Source: Herbaspirillum sp. RV1423 (GTDB lineage: Bacteria > Pseudomonadota > Gammaproteobacteria > Burkholderiales > Burkholderiaceae_D). From it: a stretch of 64,000 bases of DNA. Positions 36,206 to 46,535 of the stretch are shown piece by piece. The notes below the pieces were generated by a model. That model searched no databases. It had not been told where the DNA came from and worked only from the letters and a program-made list of their open reading frames with translations. Numbering within the stretch: the first letter of the stretch is position 1; every line of letters starts with the position of its first letter. Both the position numbers and the translations under genes were made by a program. Location: NCBI RefSeq assembly GCF_000577615.1, contig NZ_CBXX010000001.1, positions 346,598-410,597 on the forward strand, in the 5' to 3' direction.

Positions 36206-36239
36206 CGGCACTGCACACATCGTGAGTGCCGTTTTTTTT
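36206..36239 (+). terminator. Rho-independent terminator between the BKACE gene and thyA
   Basis: CGGCACT pairs with AGTGCCG around 12 bases, followed by eight T. It ends the catabolic operon, or a very short RNA starting near 36190, and stands before thyA. Confidence 0.8.
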
Positions 36240-36329
36240 ACTTTCCGTCCCTCCCTGCGCGTCTCTTCAATCCGGGCTCCTTTCCTCAAATCAGTTACAA
36301 TCCCCCTCATTCCATCCGCACCAGACACC

Positions 36330-37124
36330 ATGCGCCAATACCTTGATTTCATGCGCCATGTCCACGACCATGGCACCGAAAAGACCGACCGAACCGGCAC
36401 CGGCACCCGCTCCGTCTTCGGCTACCAGATGCGCTTCAACCTGCAGGACGGCTTTCCGCTGCTGACCACCAAGAAGCTGCACATCAAGTCCATCGTGCAT
36501 GAACTGATCTGGTTCCTGGCCGGGTCGACCAACATTGCTTATCTGAAAGACAACGGCGTCAAGATCTGGGACGAATGGGCCGATCCGGAAGGCAACCTGG
36601 GACCGATCTACGGCTACCAATGGCGCTCCTGGCCGGCGCCCAATGGCCAGCACATCGACCAGATTGCGCAAGTCGTCAGCCAGATCAAGAACAACCCCGA
36701 CTCGCGCCGCCTCATCGTGTCGGCCTGGAACGTCGCCGACATTCCGCAAATGAAGCTGCCGCCTTGCCATGCCTTCTTCCAGTTCTATGTGGCCGACGGC
36801 AAGCTGTCCTGCCAGTTGTACCAGCGCAGCGCCGACATCTTCCTCGGCGTGCCGTTCAACATTGCCTCCTACGCATTGCTGACGCACATGGTGGCGCAAC
36901 AGACCGGCCTCGATGTCGGCGACTTCGTCTGGACCGGCGGCGATTGCCACCTGTACTCCAACCACATGGAACAGGTGCAGGAACAACTCTCGCGCACACC
37001 GGGCCCGTTGCCGAAGCTGGTCATCAAGCGCAAACCCGAAACCATCTTCGATTACCAATTCGAAGATTTCGATATTGTCGACTACGAAGCGCAAGCCCAC
37101 ATCAAGGCGCCCGTCGCAGTGTAA
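36330..37124 (+). CDS. thyA: Thymidylate synthase
   Basis: A 264-residue enzyme that methylates dUMP to dTMP using methylene-THF. The nucleophile is Cys146 in [12 protein letters not shown], as in E. coli ThyA of identical length. [20 protein letters not shown] near the start and the [16 protein letters not shown] dUMP-binding stretch agree. I chose the ATG at 36330 because it gives exactly the family length; the frame extends upstream to 36183 only through the terminator. It lies apart from folA (45.8 kb) here, unlike the thyA-folA pairs of many genomes. Confidence 0.96.
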   Translation: MRQYLDFMRHVHDHGTEKTDRTGTGTRSVFGYQMRFNLQDGFPLLTTKKLHIKSIVHELIWFLAGSTNIAYLKDNGVKIWDEWADPEGNLGPIYGYQWRSWPAPNGQHIDQIAQVVSQIKNNPDSRRLIVSAWNVADIPQMKLPPCHAFFQFYVADGKLSCQLYQRSADIFLGVPFNIASYALLTHMVAQQTGLDVGDFVWTGGDCHLYSNHMEQVQEQLSRTPGPLPKLVIKRKPETIFDYQFEDFDIVDYEAQAHIKAPVAV

Positions 37125-37402
37125 TCATCGGCAAGCCTCAGTCACAATATGGATGAATGAGGCTTGCATCTTCTTGCCTTCTCCCGCTCCGCAGCCTCGC
37201 GCGTATGTCGTTCCGGTTGCAGTGATGTTAATTTTTACCAACATCACCTTCAATAAATTCAACCAGATTATTGTCATTACCTGACATTTCCTGCCTCTTC
37301 AGGGGCAGGCATGGCCTTTCCCGCTGAACTGGAATAAGCTCACGAAACCGCGCCGGCAGGCCCGGCAAGTCATCTCAAATTTCAAATTGACAGGGAACAA
37401 AT

Positions 37403-38101
37403 ATGAACCTCTCTAAAAAATTGGCAGCAGAAGCTCTCGGCACTTTTTGGCTGGTATTGGGCGGCACGGGAAGCGCCGTGCTTGCCGCAGGTTTTCCCGA
37501 GTTGGGCATCGGATTTGCGGGCGTGGCACTGGCCTTCGGTCTGACGGTCCTGACCGGCGCCTTCGCGCTTGGCCATATTTCCGGCGGACACTTCAATCCG
37601 GCCGTGACCATCGGCCTGGCAACGGCACGCCGCTTCCCCGTGAAGGAAATCATTCCCTACGTCGTCGCCCAGCTCCTCGGCGCAGTCATCGCCAGCGCCG
37701 TCCTCGCCTGCATTGCCAGCGGCAAGCCGGGCTTCGACCTGGTTGCCGGAGGCTTCGCCGCAAACGGTTACGGCGACCACTCTCCCGGTCACTATGCGTT
37801 GAGCGCGGCGCTGGTCTGCGAAACCGTCCTGACGTTTGTTTTCCTGATCGTGATCCTGGGCGCCACCGACAAACGCGCACCGGCAGGCTTCGCCCCCATC
37901 GCCATCGGTCTTGCACTCACCCTGATCCATCTGATTTCAATCCCGGTCACCAACACCTCGGTGAATCCGGCTCGTTCGACCGCGCCGGCGCTGTTCGTGG
38001 GCGGCTGGGCCTTGCAGCAACTGTGGTTGTTCTGGGTCGCGCCGATTGTCGGCGCGATTGTCGCCGGTGTTGTGTACCCGCTGATTACCGACGAGAAATA
38101 A
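37403..38101 (+). CDS. aqpZ: Aquaporin Z
   Basis: A 232-residue inner-membrane water channel with six membrane helices and the two half-helix NPA motifs ([12 protein letters not shown] near residue 64 and [13 protein letters not shown] near residue 188). The N-terminus [26 protein letters not shown] matches AqpZ rather than GlpF, and the length (about 231) agrees. AGGGAA precedes the ATG. It stands alone between thyA and a small membrane protein gene. Confidence 0.93.
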   Translation: MNLSKKLAAEALGTFWLVLGGTGSAVLAAGFPELGIGFAGVALAFGLTVLTGAFALGHISGGHFNPAVTIGLATARRFPVKEIIPYVVAQLLGAVIASAVLACIASGKPGFDLVAGGFAANGYGDHSPGHYALSAALVCETVLTFVFLIVILGATDKRAPAGFAPIAIGLALTLIHLISIPVTNTSVNPARSTAPALFVGGWALQQLWLFWVAPIVGAIVAGVVYPLITDEK

Positions 38102-38306
38102 GCATTCGGGGAGAAGCCGCTTCCATCGGGGCTTCTCTCCTTCCCCGACATCCCCCCTTCTGTTTTTCTGCCCGTTTCCCATCGTTTCCTGCGTGGCGGT
38201 GACACGACACATCATCTTTGCAAGCCCGCTCGGTCGAAATAATGCTTAGCTAAGTCGTATTTGTTATTTCCCTTTAGCCGCCATCCCTTCTATATTGCCT
38301 TTAACT

Positions 38307-38343
38307 GGAACTCGCTCCATCAACAGACGTGAGACGCGTTCTA
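38307..38343 (+). promoter_or_regulatory. Candidate promoter element, copy 2 of a shared motif
   Basis: GGAACT (38307-38312), CGTGAG (38328-38333), GCGTTCTA (38336-38343). GAAC is 24 bases from GCGTTCTA in both this copy and 36161-36197. It lies 19 bases before the small membrane protein's start. Confidence 0.5.
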
Positions 38344-38361
38344 ATGACCAAGGAGTCGGCA

Positions 38362-38595
38362 ATGCATAGCTCTGCAAAACGAATTGCGCAACTGACCTCG
38401 CTCATCGCCCTGCTGGTTTTGGCGTTGCCGTTCTCGTCGCAATGGGAGGCGCTGTTCGCCGCAACCGTGGTGGCGGTCGTCGGGTTCGGGGTGTTGTATC
38501 CGCTGGCGCTGTCGCGCAATGAGCGCAACGAGCAGTTTCAACGCGGCATGCAGGACGTGGAAGTCGGTCCTGCGACGATCTTCATCCTGCTCTGA
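38362..38595 (+). CDS. Small two-span membrane protein
   Basis: A 77-residue protein with two hydrophobic segments (about residues 10-26 and 30-51), then a charged stretch (SRNERNEQFQRGMQD) and a hydrophobic C-terminus. AAGGAG precedes the ATG at 38362; the frame is open upstream to a GTG at 38329, but that lies inside the candidate promoter motif. The convergent efflux gene ends 30 bp downstream. I recognise no family; the motif upstream suggests conditional, perhaps stress-linked expression. Confidence 0.6.
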   Translation: MHSSAKRIAQLTSLIALLVLALPFSSQWEALFAATVVAVVGFGVLYPLALSRNERNEQFQRGMQDVEVGPATIFILL

Positions 38596-38625
38596 ATCCG
38601 GATAGCGAGATGGTCCGGCCGGCGG

Positions 38626-40107
38626 CTACGAAGCGCCGTTGACCTTTTGCGGCGTGCCGCCGGAGTCGGCGGCCGGATTGCCGTAGCGCACGTCATCCTG
38701 CCAGCCGCCGCCCAGCGCCTTGTACAGCGACACCGTGGCCTGCAACCGTTGCAGCTTGATCTGCCCCAACTGATTTTGCGCTTCCGACAGGATGCGCTGC
38801 GTATCCAGCACCACCATCAGATCTTCCGCGCCGCTACGGTAGCGGATTTCCGACAATTCGAACGCAAAACGCGCCTGGTCGACTTCCTGGTTCTTCAGGC
38901 GATAGCGTTCTTCCAGACTGCGAATCGCGCCGAGCGATTTTTCCACCTCCGACAAGGCGCTCACCACCGCCGAACGATAGACCTGCACCAGTTCCTGTTT
39001 CTGTGCAATCGCCAGGTCGCGCTGGCTGCTCAGGCGGCCGGCGTCGAAGATCGGCGCCGTCAGCGACGCCCCCAGATTGGCCAGCAGATTGGGACCGTCG
39101 AACAGCGACAGCAAGGCATTGCTCTGCGCGCCCGTTGAGCCGGTCAGACGAATGCTCGGGAACAAGGCGGCGCGCGCCACCGCGACATTGGCATTGGCTT
39201 CCGCCAGGCGCGCTTCGGCGCGGCGGATGTCGGGACGGCGCGTCAGCAGTTCGGACGGCAGGCCAGCGGCAATCTTGGGCATCTGGATGGCCGCGAGTCC
39301 TTTTTCATGGACGCTGAAATTTTGCGGCGGGCGGCCCAGCAGGATCGCTAGGGCGGTCTGCGCATCTCGTTCCTGCTGCATCAGGTCGGGCAATGCCGCC
39401 TGCTGGTTGGCCAGCGCCGAACGCTGGCGCGCCAGATCGAGCGGCGAGGCGGCGCCCGCACGGCTTTGCGCCTCGACCAGCTTCAGCACGCGCTGGGCAT
39501 TGCCGACGTTCTGTTTCGCGATTTCCAGGCGGTCGCGCAGCGACAGCACTTGCAGGAAGGTCGAGACGATGCCGCTGGTGACGGTCAGCGCCACGGTTTC
39601 GCGGTCGTACAGGTTGGCGCGCAGCGACGCTTCCGCCGCTGCCAGGCCGGCCCTGTTCTTGCCCCAGAAGTCGATTTCGTAGTTGATTTCCAGCATGCCG
39701 CTGGCGGTCGTGGTCGGCACGCCTCCGCTCAGCGGCAACGCACGGTTGGCGCTGCTGGCAATGTCCACGTCCGGCAGTAGCGGCGCGCCGGCGATGCGGG
39801 CATTGGCTTCGGCCTGATGCACACGCGAGACGGCGGCGGCGATTTCAAAATTGTTTTTCTGGCCTTCGCCGACCAGCGTGCTCAGTTCCGGGCTGCCGAA
39901 TTGCTTCCACCAATCGGCATCGAGTTGTCCGGCACTGTCGGCGCCCGCTGCCGCAGGCTGCGATGCGGCGGGATCGCTCCATTGCCGGGGAACGTCGACC
40001 TTCTGTACCGGTTCGACCTCGACCTGCGTGGCGCAGCCGGCCAGCAACAGGGCCAGGACAGCCGTTGCAGCCGGTTTCGTCGATAAGTGGTCGAAACGGA
40101 AGATCAT
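38626..40107 (-). CDS. Outer-membrane efflux lipoprotein, NodT/OprM family
   Basis: A 493-residue TolC-like channel. The signal peptide ends in a lipobox, LLAGC, so Cys25 should be lipidated. Long coiled-coil helices rich in Ala, Gln and Arg, with two repeated OEP-type halves (SLRDRLEIAKQNVGNAQR and ALSEVEKSLGAIRSLEERY), form the periplasmic barrel. The length is normal for NodT. It lies 28 bp after the membrane-fusion protein and is last in the opgG-opgH-adaptor-OMF series. No inner-membrane pump gene is adjacent. Confidence 0.88.
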   Translation of the reverse strand: MIFRFDHLSTKPAATAVLALLLAGCATQVEVEPVQKVDVPRQWSDPAASQPAAAGADSAGQLDADWWKQFGSPELSTLVGEGQKNNFEIAAAVSRVHQAEANARIAGAPLLPDVDIASSANRALPLSGGVPTTTASGMLEINYEIDFWGKNRAGLAAAEASLRANLYDRETVALTVTSGIVSTFLQVLSLRDRLEIAKQNVGNAQRVLKLVEAQSRAGAASPLDLARQRSALANQQAALPDLMQQERDAQTALAILLGRPPQNFSVHEKGLAAIQMPKIAAGLPSELLTRRPDIRRAEARLAEANANVAVARAALFPSIRLTGSTGAQSNALLSLFDGPNLLANLGASLTAPIFDAGRLSSQRDLAIAQKQELVQVYRSAVVSALSEVEKSLGAIRSLEERYRLKNQEVDQARFAFELSEIRYRSGAEDLMVVLDTQRILSEAQNQLGQIKLQRLQATVSLYKALGGGWQDDVRYGNPAADSGGTPQKVNGAS

Positions 40108-40135
40108 GAAAATACCTGTCGCAATGGCATGCCGG

Positions 40136-41335
40136 TCACTGCCCGGATTTGTCGCGTGCCGACGGCGCCGTCGCCGGCAACAAGACCTGTTCGTCTTCCT
40201 TCAGGCCGGACAGCACCTGCGCCTTGTCGGCGTCGCGGATGCCGATTTTAACCTCGCGCGTTTCCAGCTTACCGTCGGGTCGCAGTACCTTGAGCTTTTG
40301 CAAGCCTTTGCTGTCCGGCTTGACGACCAGCGACGCGGGAATGGTGACGGCATGTTCGACCCTGGCCAACACAAAGAAGACGTCGGCGGTCATGCCGGCC
40401 ATCAGTTCGCGGCTCGGGTTCGGCACATCGAACAGCACAGTATAGAACGCCTTCTTGCCCTGCCTGCCGGAATCATCCGCCGGCAGCAGCATGATCTGGC
40501 GCAGCTTGCCGGCCCAGCGCTTGCCTGGATAGCCCGGGGTGGTGAAATACGCGGTCATGCCCTTGTGCAGGCGCGTGACGTCTTCTTCGGCCACGCGCGC
40601 CTGCACGCTCATCCGGCTGAGGTCGGCGATGCGCATCAGCACGTCCTGGTTGGCCGACAGGGTCTGCCCCACGCGCGCCGACAAGGCCACCACGGTGCCG
40701 CTGATCGGCGCCACCACCTTGGTCTGTTTCTGGATGGCGTCGTCTTCTTTCATGGTCGCATCGAGCTGCTGGATCTGCGCGTTGATGGCGTCGACCTTGG
40801 CGGCGGCCGAATACATGCCCATGCGGCTGGATTCGTAGGTTTCTTCGCGGGTGGCGTTCTCCGCCTTCAACTGGGTCTGGCGCTGGAATTGCAACTGGGC
40901 GAAGTCGAGCTGCGCGTTCTGCCCGGCCAGTTCCGCCTTCAGTCGCGCCATCTGGGCGCGGTTGCTTTCGAGGCGGCCGGCCTGCACGGCAGGGGAAATG
41001 GCGACCAGCAATTTGCCTTCCTTGACCAGTTCGCCGATGGCGACATAGACATCCGATATCTGCCCCGATACCTTGGTGCCGACGTCGACGTAACTTTGCA
41101 TGGCGACGTTGCCGGTGGCGTTGACGACTTGTTCGATGTCGCCGCGCCCTGCCGCCACGGTCTCCAGTTTGACCGGCACCGGCTCGGGATGGCGCTGGCG
41201 ATAGCCGTACCAGCCGGCCGCGCCGGCGGCAACCACCAGCAGCAAGGCCAGCGCCGTCCAGCCGCGCCGGTTCAGCTTGCGGCGGGAGTCCTGGGAGGGA
41301 GTTGCACTATCCTGCGCCATGTCGTCCCTTTTCAT
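40136..41335 (-). CDS. Periplasmic adaptor (membrane-fusion) protein, MacA/HlyD type
   Basis: A 399-residue protein with one N-terminal membrane anchor (about residues 27-44) after a basic tail. A barrel-sandwich (lipoyl-like) half is followed by a coiled-coil hairpin ([20 protein letters not shown] onward), the second lipoyl half with [18 protein letters not shown], and a beta-barrel domain with [10 protein letters not shown]. This is the MacA/AcrA layout. I chose the ATG at 41335, which overlaps the opgH stop as ATGA, so it is coupled to glucan synthesis genes. MacA normally works with the MacB ATPase, which is missing here. Confidence 0.87.
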   Translation of the reverse strand: MKRDDMAQDSATPSQDSRRKLNRRGWTALALLLVVAAGAAGWYGYRQRHPEPVPVKLETVAAGRGDIEQVVNATGNVAMQSYVDVGTKVSGQISDVYVAIGELVKEGKLLVAISPAVQAGRLESNRAQMARLKAELAGQNAQLDFAQLQFQRQTQLKAENATREETYESSRMGMYSAAAKVDAINAQIQQLDATMKEDDAIQKQTKVVAPISGTVVALSARVGQTLSANQDVLMRIADLSRMSVQARVAEEDVTRLHKGMTAYFTTPGYPGKRWAGKLRQIMLLPADDSGRQGKKAFYTVLFDVPNPSRELMAGMTADVFFVLARVEHAVTIPASLVVKPDSKGLQKLKVLRPDGKLETREVKIGIRDADKAQVLSGLKEDEQVLLPATAPSARDKSGQ

Positions 41336-43881
41336 CGTGTGGCCATCCATGACGAATGCCGCGTCGGCTGACTCCAGACCGCCAGATGCAGCGCCGACAA
41401 CAGGCGCGGATCGTCGAGCAAGGCATGCTTCTGCTTTTCGGTGAGAACGTGCGGACCGCGGCGCAAGGCTTGCAACACCAGCGAATCGCCGATGGCGCGG
41501 CCGGTGTCCGGCATGCGCGGATGACCGTGGGCGGCGGCGCAGACCAGCGCATTCACGGCCGGATCGACCACCGCGTCGATGAACCCGGGCAACGGCGCGG
41601 TCGCATGAAGATGCGCCACCGTGTCGCGCAGCTCGCGCGGCGCGTCCACTTCTTCCGGAATCGAAAACAGCTTGGCGCGGCGGAACAGGCGACCGAACGA
41701 CACCCGGCTCGACAGCACCGACAACGGCACCGACAAGGCCAGCGAACCGGCGATCGGCATCAGCCACCAGATGAAGGACGGGTTAAGCCAGTACACCACC
41801 GCGCCCCAGACCACGCCCAGCACCGAATGGAAGCCGTGGCGGCGCAAGGCCTCGCCCCAGCCGGTCTCGTTGTCGGCGCGCGGCGGCGACTTCCAGCTCA
41901 GCGCCCAGCCAAGGAAAGCGCCCAGCACGAAGCGCGTGTGGAACAGCATGCGCACCGGCGCCAGCATCATCGAGAACAGCAGTTCGATGAACATGCTGAG
42001 CGTGACGCGCAAGGAGCCGCCGTACCCCTTGGCGCCCTTGACCACGATCAGCAGCACGCTAAGGATTTTGGGCAGGAACAGGATCGAGGCGGTGGCCGAG
42101 ACCAGCGCCAGCGCTTTCTCCGGATGCCATTCGGGCCAGATCGGAAACAATTGGCGCGGCTCGACGAAATATTGCGGATCGATCAGCGTATGCGTCGCCA
42201 GCAGCACGGTCGACATCGCCAGGAACAGGGCCCACAACGGCGCAGAGAGATACGCCATGACGCCGGTGACGAACACGGCGCGATGCACGATGTGCATGCC
42301 GCGCGCCAGGAACAGGCGGAAGTTCATCAGGTTACCTTGGCACCAGCGGCGGTCGCGGCTCAGTTCGTCGAGCAGGTTGGGCGGCATTTCTTCGTAGCTG
42401 CCGTCGAGGTCGTAGGCGATCCACACCGACCAGCCGGCGCGCCGCATCAGCGAGGCTTCGACGAAATCATGCGACAGGATCGGACCGGCCAGGTTGCCCT
42501 CCCCGGGCAGCGGCGCCAGCGCGCAATGCTTCATGAACGGCGCCAGCCGGATGATGGCGTTGTGGCCCCAATAATGCGATTCGCCCAGTTGCCAGTAGTG
42601 CAAGCCGGCGGTGAACAAGGGGCCGTATACGCGTGTCGAGAATTGCTGGATGCGCGCGTACAGCGTGTCGCGCCCGGCCGCGCGCGGCGCGGTCTGGATG
42701 ATGCCGGCGCCGGGATGCGCTTCCATCAGGCGCACCAGCGTCGACAGGCATTGCCCGCTCATGACGCTGTCGGCATCGAGCACCAGCATGTAACGGTAGT
42801 CGGCGCCCCAGCGGCGGCAAAAGTCGTCGATGTTGCCGCTCTTGCGCTTGACGCGACGGCGGCGATGGCGGTAGAAGATGCGGCCGAAGCCGCCGACTTC
42901 CTTGCACAGCGTCGCCCAGGCCTGGGTTTCGGCGGCGCAAATATCGGTCTGGCCGCTGTCGCTCAGGACGAAGAAGTCGAAGCGGTCGAGGTCGCCATGG
43001 CGCGCGACCGACTCGTAGGTCGCGCGCAATCCGGCAAACACGCGCGCCACGTCTTCGTTGCAGATCGGCATGACGATGGCGGTGCGCGCGTCCGGCGCAA
43101 TCCATCGGGGACCGGCCGCTTCATGCGAAATCAGGTAGGGATCGTCGCCGCGCATCAGTACCAGGAAGCCGGTCATCGCGGTCCAGAAACCGGCCGAGAC
43201 CCAGCAGAACAGCAAGGCGAACAGGCCGAGAACAACCATCTCCAACGGTTTCTCGCCGTGATAGGGCAGGACATAGCTCATGAAATAGGTCGCCAGCGCG
43301 GTCTGCATCACCATCAGGATCAGCAGCACCACGCGGCGCACGTTGCCGCTATGCTGCCAGTAGCCGCGCGGATCGGGGGCGTCGGGACCATCCAGCGTGT
43401 CTTCGACGAAGACCGGCTCCTTGATCGGCAGCCCCTTGCGGCGCGCGGCGCGCTGCTCAAACTTGCGGTTGGCTTCCTCGACCCAGCGCGACAGCGGGTT
43501 GAGCGTACCCCAGGGACGCGGCACCATGGACTTGCGATTGATAGGCGGCGCCACCTTGATGTTGTCGCCGGGGCCGGGCACCGGACGCTCTCCGGGAGCG
43601 ATGCGGACGGCAGGCGCCATGGCCTGCACGGCGGCGCGCGGATACAGCAATTCCAGACGCGCCGCGATGGAGTCCTGCGCCGGGTTGTCGTGGAGATTGT
43701 GTTGCGCCCCTGCCAGCGTGCCATGCAGATCGCGCATGGCGTCGCCGGAATCCAGCTCGCCCACGCGCTCAACCAGATCCTGGCGCTGCTCCGGCGTCAG
43801 CGGCAGGCGATCGAGATAACGCTCGAGCTGTTGCGATATTTCCGAGGCTTGCCTCAGTTGGGGGGTAATATGTAGCTCCAC
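41332..43881 (-). CDS. opgH: Osmoregulated periplasmic glucan glucosyltransferase
   Basis: An 849-residue inner-membrane glycosyltransferase (GT2) that polymerises glucose from UDP-glucose into the beta-1,2 backbone and moves it to the periplasm. The DxD metal site is in [12 protein letters not shown], and the processive R/QxxRW motif is in [12 protein letters not shown]. Several membrane segments flank the catalytic domain; the length matches E. coli OpgH (847). The probable start is a GTG at 43881 that overlaps the end of opgG by 28 bp in another frame. It sits between opgG and the adaptor protein gene. Confidence 0.93.
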   Translation of the reverse strand: MELHITPQLRQASEISQQLERYLDRLPLTPEQRQDLVERVGELDSGDAMRDLHGTLAGAQHNLHDNPAQDSIAARLELLYPRAAVQAMAPAVRIAPGERPVPGPGDNIKVAPPINRKSMVPRPWGTLNPLSRWVEEANRKFEQRAARRKGLPIKEPVFVEDTLDGPDAPDPRGYWQHSGNVRRVVLLILMVMQTALATYFMSYVLPYHGEKPLEMVVLGLFALLFCWVSAGFWTAMTGFLVLMRGDDPYLISHEAAGPRWIAPDARTAIVMPICNEDVARVFAGLRATYESVARHGDLDRFDFFVLSDSGQTDICAAETQAWATLCKEVGGFGRIFYRHRRRRVKRKSGNIDDFCRRWGADYRYMLVLDADSVMSGQCLSTLVRLMEAHPGAGIIQTAPRAAGRDTLYARIQQFSTRVYGPLFTAGLHYWQLGESHYWGHNAIIRLAPFMKHCALAPLPGEGNLAGPILSHDFVEASLMRRAGWSVWIAYDLDGSYEEMPPNLLDELSRDRRWCQGNLMNFRLFLARGMHIVHRAVFVTGVMAYLSAPLWALFLAMSTVLLATHTLIDPQYFVEPRQLFPIWPEWHPEKALALVSATASILFLPKILSVLLIVVKGAKGYGGSLRVTLSMFIELLFSMMLAPVRMLFHTRFVLGAFLGWALSWKSPPRADNETGWGEALRRHGFHSVLGVVWGAVVYWLNPSFIWWLMPIAGSLALSVPLSVLSSRVSFGRLFRRAKLFSIPEEVDAPRELRDTVAHLHATAPLPGFIDAVVDPAVNALVCAAAHGHPRMPDTGRAIGDSLVLQALRRGPHVLTEKQKHALLDDPRLLSALHLAVWSQPTRHSSWMATR

Positions 43882-45458
43882 GTTTCAGACAGGGTTGCGC
43901 CGGCGCCGCTCTGGGCGGCATTCCTGAGGAATCCGCGCAGCTCGACCGGCTTGTTTTCTTCATTGCGGCGCAATTTCAATTCCATGCGCCAGCCTCCGGT
44001 GACGTCATTGCGGCGTGTGACCACGCTCACAACCTTGCCGTTCCCGTCACTTTCCACTGTCCCCTCCACCCTCGCATTGGCCGGCAGTTTCTTCAGTGCC
44101 GTGCCGTCGAAGTCGATCGCCATGCCTATCGTGTCGTCGGTCTTGGCGCGGTAGCCGTGACCGACGCGCGTCTGCGCCACCCAGGCCAGCGGCGGCCTCT
44201 TTTCAGTATCCTTCTGCCAGTACATGCGGTACTCGACGTTGAAGGGCTGGCCCGGCTTGGGCATCGCGTTCGGCATCCAGTAAGCCACGACGTTGTCGTT
44301 GGTTTCATCGGGCGTCGGAATCTGCACCAGCTCGACGCGGCCTGCGCCCCATTTTCCCCTGGGTTCGATCCAGGCGCTGGGGCGCGCTTCATAATGGTAA
44401 TCCAGGTCTTCATAATTGGAGAACTGGCGGTCGCGCTGCATCAGGCCGAAACCGAGCGGATTATCCAGGCTGAACGCGGTCACCAGCAAGCGTTTCGGAT
44501 TGACCAGCGGACGCCAGATCCATTCGCCGGTGCCCGACTGGATCGACAGGCCGTCGGAGTCATGCACCTCCGGGCGGAAATCGTCGACCGGGCCGTTCTG
44601 GTTTTCGCCGAAGAAGAACATGCTGGTCAGCGGCGCGATGCCAAGCTTGGTGACGTTGGCGCGCAGGTAAAGCTGCGCCTTGACGTCGATCACCGTATCC
44701 ACGCCCGGACGCAGCACGAAGCGATAAGCTCCGGTCGCGCGCGGCGAATCCAGCAGCGCGTACACCGTCAGTTCCTTGTCGCCCGGATTCGGACGATTCA
44801 GCCAGAATTCGGTGAAACGAGGAAACTCCTCGCCCGAATACAACGCCGTGTCGATCGCCAGCCCGCGCGCCGACATGCCGTAGCCCTGGCCCTTGCCCAT
44901 GGCGCGGAAATAGCTCGCGCCGAGGAAGGTCAGGACATCGTCCTTTTCCTTGGCCGAATTGAGCGGATAGCGGATGCGGAATCCGGCAAAACCGATATTG
45001 CGCACGCGGCGCGGATCGAGGTGCGTGCGGCTGTAGTCGAACAAGGCCGAACTGAAGGCAATCTCGCGCACGCCGCCTCCGACGATTTCATTGATGCGCA
45101 CCGGTTCCACATAAGCACCGCCCAGATGCACGAAGGACAACTCGAACGGCAGTTTCTGTGGACGCCAATAGGCGCGGTCCTGCTTGAAATGCAACTGGCT
45201 GGCCTGTTCGTTGCTGAGATCCTTGATCTCCTTGGGCAACTTGTCCGGCGGCTTGCGATACGATTTGCCGGCCAGCGCCTTGGCGCGCGCCGCGACATCG
45301 TTGAAATCGAACGCCGCCGCATTGTTTCCGTAGAACACCAGCAATGCGGTCAGCGCAGCCGGGAAAATAACCTGTCCCACGAAACGGGACGATGTGGCAA
45401 AAGCTTTCAAAGCGCCTCGCCGATACAAAGATAAGAACATTGAATTTCCGTCTGACAT
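43854..45458 (-). CDS. opgG: Periplasmic glucan biosynthesis protein
   Basis: A 534-residue exported protein required with OpgH for osmoregulated periplasmic glucan synthesis; relatives bind or branch the glucan. An N-terminal signal region (to about residue 48, ending NNAAA) precedes [18 protein letters not shown], and the [17 protein letters not shown] and NVVAYWMP stretches are family-typical. The ATG at 45458 or the in-frame ATG at 45440 could start it; ribosome sites are weak for both. It heads the minus-strand series and overlaps opgH. Confidence 0.92.
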   Translation of the reverse strand: MSDGNSMFLSLYRRGALKAFATSSRFVGQVIFPAALTALLVFYGNNAAAFDFNDVAARAKALAGKSYRKPPDKLPKEIKDLSNEQASQLHFKQDRAYWRPQKLPFELSFVHLGGAYVEPVRINEIVGGGVREIAFSSALFDYSRTHLDPRRVRNIGFAGFRIRYPLNSAKEKDDVLTFLGASYFRAMGKGQGYGMSARGLAIDTALYSGEEFPRFTEFWLNRPNPGDKELTVYALLDSPRATGAYRFVLRPGVDTVIDVKAQLYLRANVTKLGIAPLTSMFFFGENQNGPVDDFRPEVHDSDGLSIQSGTGEWIWRPLVNPKRLLVTAFSLDNPLGFGLMQRDRQFSNYEDLDYHYEARPSAWIEPRGKWGAGRVELVQIPTPDETNDNVVAYWMPNAMPKPGQPFNVEYRMYWQKDTEKRPPLAWVAQTRVGHGYRAKTDDTIGMAIDFDGTALKKLPANARVEGTVESDGNGKVVSVVTRRNDVTGGWRMELKLRRNEENKPVELRGFLRNAAQSGAGATLSETWSYILPPN

Positions 45459-45804
45459 GCAGTTTTTCTTATCCGATAACGCCCTTCCGACGTTTCGAAA
45501 GATGACGTAGTTTACCTAATGTTGCCCGACTTGGCCGAAGAGTTCGGCCCGGTAAACCGCATATTGTCCTCTGAAATCGCCCGAAACCTAATACTGACGC
45601 GGCATCATGCGATTTTCGCGCATTGCCGGAAGGAACCATGCCCGGCGGAGAGCCGGCCGGATTCCTTCGACGCTCCCGGAGACAACTCTAGTAAGGGCAA
45701 TTCCGGCCCATAAAGTTCCTTCACGGCCGGACACTCCTGTAAGATAGCGCCCTCATCGGCGGCGCATGTGCGCCGGGTTCCGGCAATCCTACACAAGTAT
45801 CGGC
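45459..45804. other. Divergent intergenic region between opgG and folA
   Basis: 346 bases with no supported gene. A TCCGGCC/GGCCGGA inverted repeat lies near 45702-45730 and a TAAGAT hexamer at 45740-45745 may be the folA -10 box; the matching -35 is poor. Confidence 0.35.
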
Positions 45805-46308
45805 ATGTTACCTACATCTTCCGCCTCCGGCGCGCTGTGCGTCATTGTCGCCACCGACAGCAAGAACGGCATCGGCATCAACAACACCCTGCCCTGGCAT
45901 CTGCCGGAAGACCTGGCCCACTTCAAGCGCACCACCTCCGGCCACCCCATCATCATGGGCCGCAAGACCTTCGATTCAATCGGGCGGCCCCTGCCGAATC
46001 GCCGTAATATCGTGATCACCCGCAACCGCGACTGGTCTCATGCCGGCGTCGAAACAGTATCATCCTTGCAAGATGCTGCAAGCCTGGTCGCCGGCACCGA
46101 CGCCTTCATCATCGGCGGCGCCCAGATCTATGCGGAATCGCTGCCCCTGGCGACCCGCCTGATCGTCACCGAAATCGGCAAAAGCTTCGACTGCGACGCT
46201 TTTTTCCCGGTCATCGATCCCCAACTGTGGCAAGAGGTAGCGCGCGAAAACCACCGCGCCGAACCCCAGGGATTTGACTACGCCTTTGTGACATACGAAA
46301 GACGCTGA
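45805..46308 (+). CDS. folA: Dihydrofolate reductase
   Basis: A 167-residue NADPH-dependent enzyme that regenerates tetrahydrofolate after ThyA. GIGINNTLPWHLPEDLAHFK holds the substrate Trp/Asp pair, and GRKTFDSIGRPLPNRRNIV and IIGGAQIYAESL are the NADPH-site stretches. I chose the ATG at 45805; the frame is open 13 codons further upstream, but the length from 45805 fits the family (159-170). Confidence 0.94.
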   Translation: MLPTSSASGALCVIVATDSKNGIGINNTLPWHLPEDLAHFKRTTSGHPIIMGRKTFDSIGRPLPNRRNIVITRNRDWSHAGVETVSSLQDAASLVAGTDAFIIGGAQIYAESLPLATRLIVTEIGKSFDCDAFFPVIDPQLWQEVARENHRAEPQGFDYAFVTYERR

Positions 46309-46515
46309 AAGGCTGGCGCTTCTTTTTGTTGTTTTTCCTGAATTTTTGATAAAAACGGCTTCAGTTTTCGCCCCATCATTTCTCGATATCTGCGAAAATT
46401 CGGCTTCTTTTCAGAGACCGGCCTGCCAACAAAGCCGTCCGAGCGCGTAAGCTTTTCGCCCAGGCGCAGTCGCAGTATTAACTGAAACTGAACGCGCGTC
46501 CTTCATCCATACGAC

Positions 46516-46523
46516 GCGTTCTA
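46516..46523 (+). promoter_or_regulatory. GCGTTCTA motif, partial third copy
   Basis: GACGCGTTCTA (46513-46523) matches 11 of 11 bases of the copy at 38333-38343 and lies 13 bp before the decarboxylase start. The upstream GAAC is 22 instead of 24 bases away and CGTGAG is not kept, so this copy is weaker. Confidence 0.35.
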
Positions 46524-46535
46524 CCTGGAGAACCT

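Noticed and set aside
41356..43875. An 839-codon plus-strand frame opposite opgH
   Set aside because: It mirrors opgH; its Arg/Gln/His-rich composition is the codon-bias shadow of the real gene.
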